Assembly: GCF_037201915.1 (NCBI RefSeq)
Contig: NZ_CP147505.1
Span: 992,001-1,056,000 of the forward strand
Length of the DNA stretch: 64,000 nucleotides
DNA from: Haloplanus sp. CK5-1
GTDB taxonomy: Archaea; Halobacteriota; Halobacteria; Halobacteriales; Haloferacaceae
Direction of reading: 5' to 3'
The notes beneath the pieces are model-generated. The model saw only the letters and a program-made list of their open reading frames with translations. It was not told the DNA's origin and ran no database searches. This document shows positions 62,126 to 64,000 of this stretch, one piece after another (position 1 is the first letter of the stretch; the number at the start of each line of letters is the position of its first letter). A program made the position numbers and the translations under genes.

Positions 62126-62634
62126 CCGTTGGTGTCGGTCTCGCTCACGCGCTGGATTCGCTCGATGCCACCGACCTCCTCGATGACGCCCACGACCGGT
62201 TCGGGGACGAGATGTCGCCACTCGCCGCCGTCGATCATCCGATCGCGGAGTTCCGATCCTTCGAGCACGTCGCGGTTGTACATGGGCGACTGGCGGACTT
62301 CCACGTCCGCCTCCTCGAACAACTGGATGACGAGCGGGTTGTTGGAGTACGCCACGTCGAAGGCGGGGGACATGCTCCGGACGTGGCTCACCCAGACGGA
62401 GTTCCGGTCGAGATCCTCGATCGGCACGACGTACGTCGTGAGGTCGAACTCGGCGACGGCCTTCGTCACCATCATCACGCGTTCGCCGGCGGTGAACGGG
62501 TTGCGTCTGGAGTGGGAGTGGCCGGCACTCCCGATGCCGAGGACGAGTTCGTCCACTTCGGTGACGATCTCCTCGACCATCTGGTGGTGGCCGTCGTGAT
62601 ACGGCTGGAACCGGCCGATGTAGAACCCCCGCAT
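62122..62634 (-). CDS. nadM: Nicotinamide-nucleotide adenylyltransferase (NadM)
   Basis: A 170-residue archaeal NMN adenylyltransferase making NAD+ from NMN and ATP. The nucleotidyltransferase signature GFYIGRFQPYHDGHH (GRFQPxHxGH) starts the protein, followed by GIGSAGHSHSRRNPFTAGER and the second motif near VRQSPMYNRDVLEGSELRDR (ISSSxIR-like region). A TATA-like gattttataaatg (minus strand, about 62659-62671) is 25-30 nt upstream of ATG 62634. It is divergent from lonB. Confidence 0.95.
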   Translation of the reverse strand: MRGFYIGRFQPYHDGHHQMVEEIVTEVDELVLGIGSAGHSHSRRNPFTAGERVMMVTKAVAEFDLTTYVVPIEDLDRNSVWVSHVRSMSPAFDVAYSNNPLVIQLFEEADVEVRQSPMYNRDVLEGSELRDRMIDGGEWRHLVPEPVVGVIEEVGGIERIQRVSETDTNG

Positions 62635-62808
62635 GGTCTCAGTGTCGACGTACGTGCGCGCATTTATAAAATCGACGAGTCGGACTCCCCACCGAATTAC
62701 GACGATAGAACCGCCTCAAACTCCCATACTGCTGGCTCGACGGAACGCTGCGTGGGGAGAAAGTATATCAGTTGCGCACCCTTCAGTCAGAGCAACGATA
62801 CCGTTCTA

Positions 62809-64000
62809 TGAACGACGACACGAACACGGACGAGCGTCTCGCCGATGGCGAGGAACGCAGTTCCTCGGACAGTCGGCCGGAGGCCGACGACAGCGAGGAG
62901 CAACGCTCCTCTGGCAACCGGACACAGTCCGGTGACAGCGAGGGCCCACAGTCCGGCGACGACAGGGAATCGGAGATCCCTGGGGAAGCCGGTAACGGCA
63001 CCGAGCGGGTCGACGACCCGCCCGCCGACGATCCGGACGGGATCGACGAGTGGGGTGACGAGGTTCCCACCCCGTCCGGTCCGGATTCGGACGACGAGTC
63101 GGACGAGGAGCGGTCCATCGACGACCTCGGGAGCGACGTCGAAATCGACGCCGAGATCGACGAGGACGCCGAGGACGACCTCCTCGGCGGCCTTCGGATC
63201 GACTCGACGGCCGAGATCGAAGTACCCGACCGCCTCGTCGATCAGGTGATCGGGCAGGAACACGCCCGCGACGTGGTGATGAAGGCGGCCAAGCAGCGCC
63301 GCCACGTCATGATGATCGGCTCGCCCGGGACGGGCAAGTCGATGCTCGCGAAGGCGATGAGCGAACTCCTCCCCAAGGAGGAACTGCAGGACGTTCTCGT
63401 CTACCACAACCCCGACGACGGCAACGAGCCGAAAGTGCGGACGGTCCCCTCGGGCAAGGGCGATCAGATCGTCGAGGCCCACAAGGAGGAGGCGCGCAAG
63501 CGAAACCAGATGCGCTCTTTCTTGATGTGGATCATCATCGCCATCGTGCTCGGCTACTCCCTGATCATCGCCGGGAACATTCTGCTGGGCATCCTCGCGG
63601 CCGGGATCATCTACCTCGCGTTTCGCTACGGCTCCCGTGGCTCGGACGCGATGATTCCGAACCTCATCGTCAACACCGCCGAACAGCAGACCGCGCCGTT
63701 CGAGGACGCCACCGGTGCTCACGCGGGCGCGCTCCTGGGCGACGTCCGCCACGACCCCTTCCAGTCCGGCGGCATGGAGACGCCGAGCCACGACCGCGTC
63801 GAACCCGGTGCCATCCACAAGGCCAACAAGGGCGTGCTGTTCGTTGACGAGATCAACACGCTCGACGTCCGCTCCCAGCAGCATCTCATGACCGCGATCC
63901 AGGAAGGCGAGTTCGGCATCACGGGCCAGTCCGAGCGCTCCTCGGGCGCGATGGTCCAGACCGAACCCGTCCCCTGTGACTTCGTCATGATCGCCGCGGG
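62809..64000 (+). CDS. lonB: Membrane-anchored Lon protease LonB, 3' end beyond the window
   Basis: The frame runs open from ATG 62809 to the right edge, giving the first about 397 residues. Residues 1-125 are an extremely acidic Ser/Asp/Glu-rich extension typical of haloarchaeal LonB. Walker A is MIGSPGTGKSMLAKAM near residue 170-180. Two adjacent membrane helices (FLMWIIIAIVLGYSLIIAGN, ILLGILAAGIIYLAFRYGSR) sit inside the AAA+ domain, as only in archaeal LonB. Walker B is GVLFVDEINTL. The Ser-Lys protease domain must follow outside the window. LonB is essential for membrane-linked protein turnover in Haloferax. It is divergent from nadM. Confidence 0.96.

Overview
The window is haloarchaeal chromosome. 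The DNA is very GC-rich, the proteins are rich in Asp/Glu, many start codons sit about 25-30 nt downstream of an AT-rich TATA-like box with no leader, and the gene set (TFB, PAN, Mre11-Rad50, family-B polymerase, NreA, LonB, an AglD-like glycosyltransferase, a Zim-type CTAG methylase) is archaeal. The gene order panA - mre11 - rad50 - polB - sufCBD - sirR - gltB - proS, and separately polX - aglD-like - zim - aroD - nadM - lon, matches what I remember of Haloferax-type genomes. I could not run a search to confirm this. The nos genes suggest an organism able to denitrify.

Layout. 1-6.3 kb: the 3' end of a heme-copper oxidase subunit III gene, small metal-binding proteins (CDGSH, zinc finger), a large acidic coiled-coil protein, purA and small conserved haloarchaeal proteins. 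6.3-17.4 kb: proteasome ATPase panA, a small winged-helix regulator, the translationally coupled mre11-rad50 pair, three small genes on the other strand, and DNA polymerase B interrupted by a 411-residue intein. 17.5-22.3 kb: an iron module (sufC-sufB-sufD, a ferritin-like gene preceded by a 17-codon leader ORF, a DtxR-family regulator) and tRNA-Gln. 22.5-28.4 kb: an AtoE-type short-chain fatty acid transporter, a HisD-like dehydrogenase with an overlapping SDR gene, a GbsR-type regulator and an HD-domain protein. 28.4-37 kb: glutamate synthase, prolyl-tRNA synthetase, endonuclease V with a zinc-finger rhomboid protease, and pyrophosphatase. 37-45.7 kb: a PadR regulator, RNase H and its operon partner, a lipoprotein, a TFB without zinc-ribbon cysteines, DNA repair protein NreA, a PAS histidine kinase, and membrane proteins. 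45.7-50.8 kb: nosDFY and nosL with a regulator between them. 50.8-54 kb: a tightly overlapping Mut7-C / polX / DUF5788 / DUF21 operon. 54-64 kb: AglD-like glycosyltransferase, a BtuF-like protein, an array of 28-bp hairpin repeats, the Zim-like methylase with aroD, a paralogue of the small winged-helix regulator next to an IS605-end-like remnant, a methyltransferase, a second glycosyltransferase, an S-adenosylmethionine hydrolase-family gene with nadM, and the 5' part of lonB.

The window is mostly housekeeping. I found no CRISPR array, no intact transposase and no obvious defence island. The most unusual items are the 28-bp hairpin repeat array beside the methylase, the cysteine-less TFB, the HisD-like/SDR pair that looks more like sulfopropanediol-type dehydrogenases than histidine biosynthesis, the polB intein with a non-standard C-terminus, the NosL-like domain fused to NosD, and two short ORFs placed exactly where leaderless transcripts should begin.
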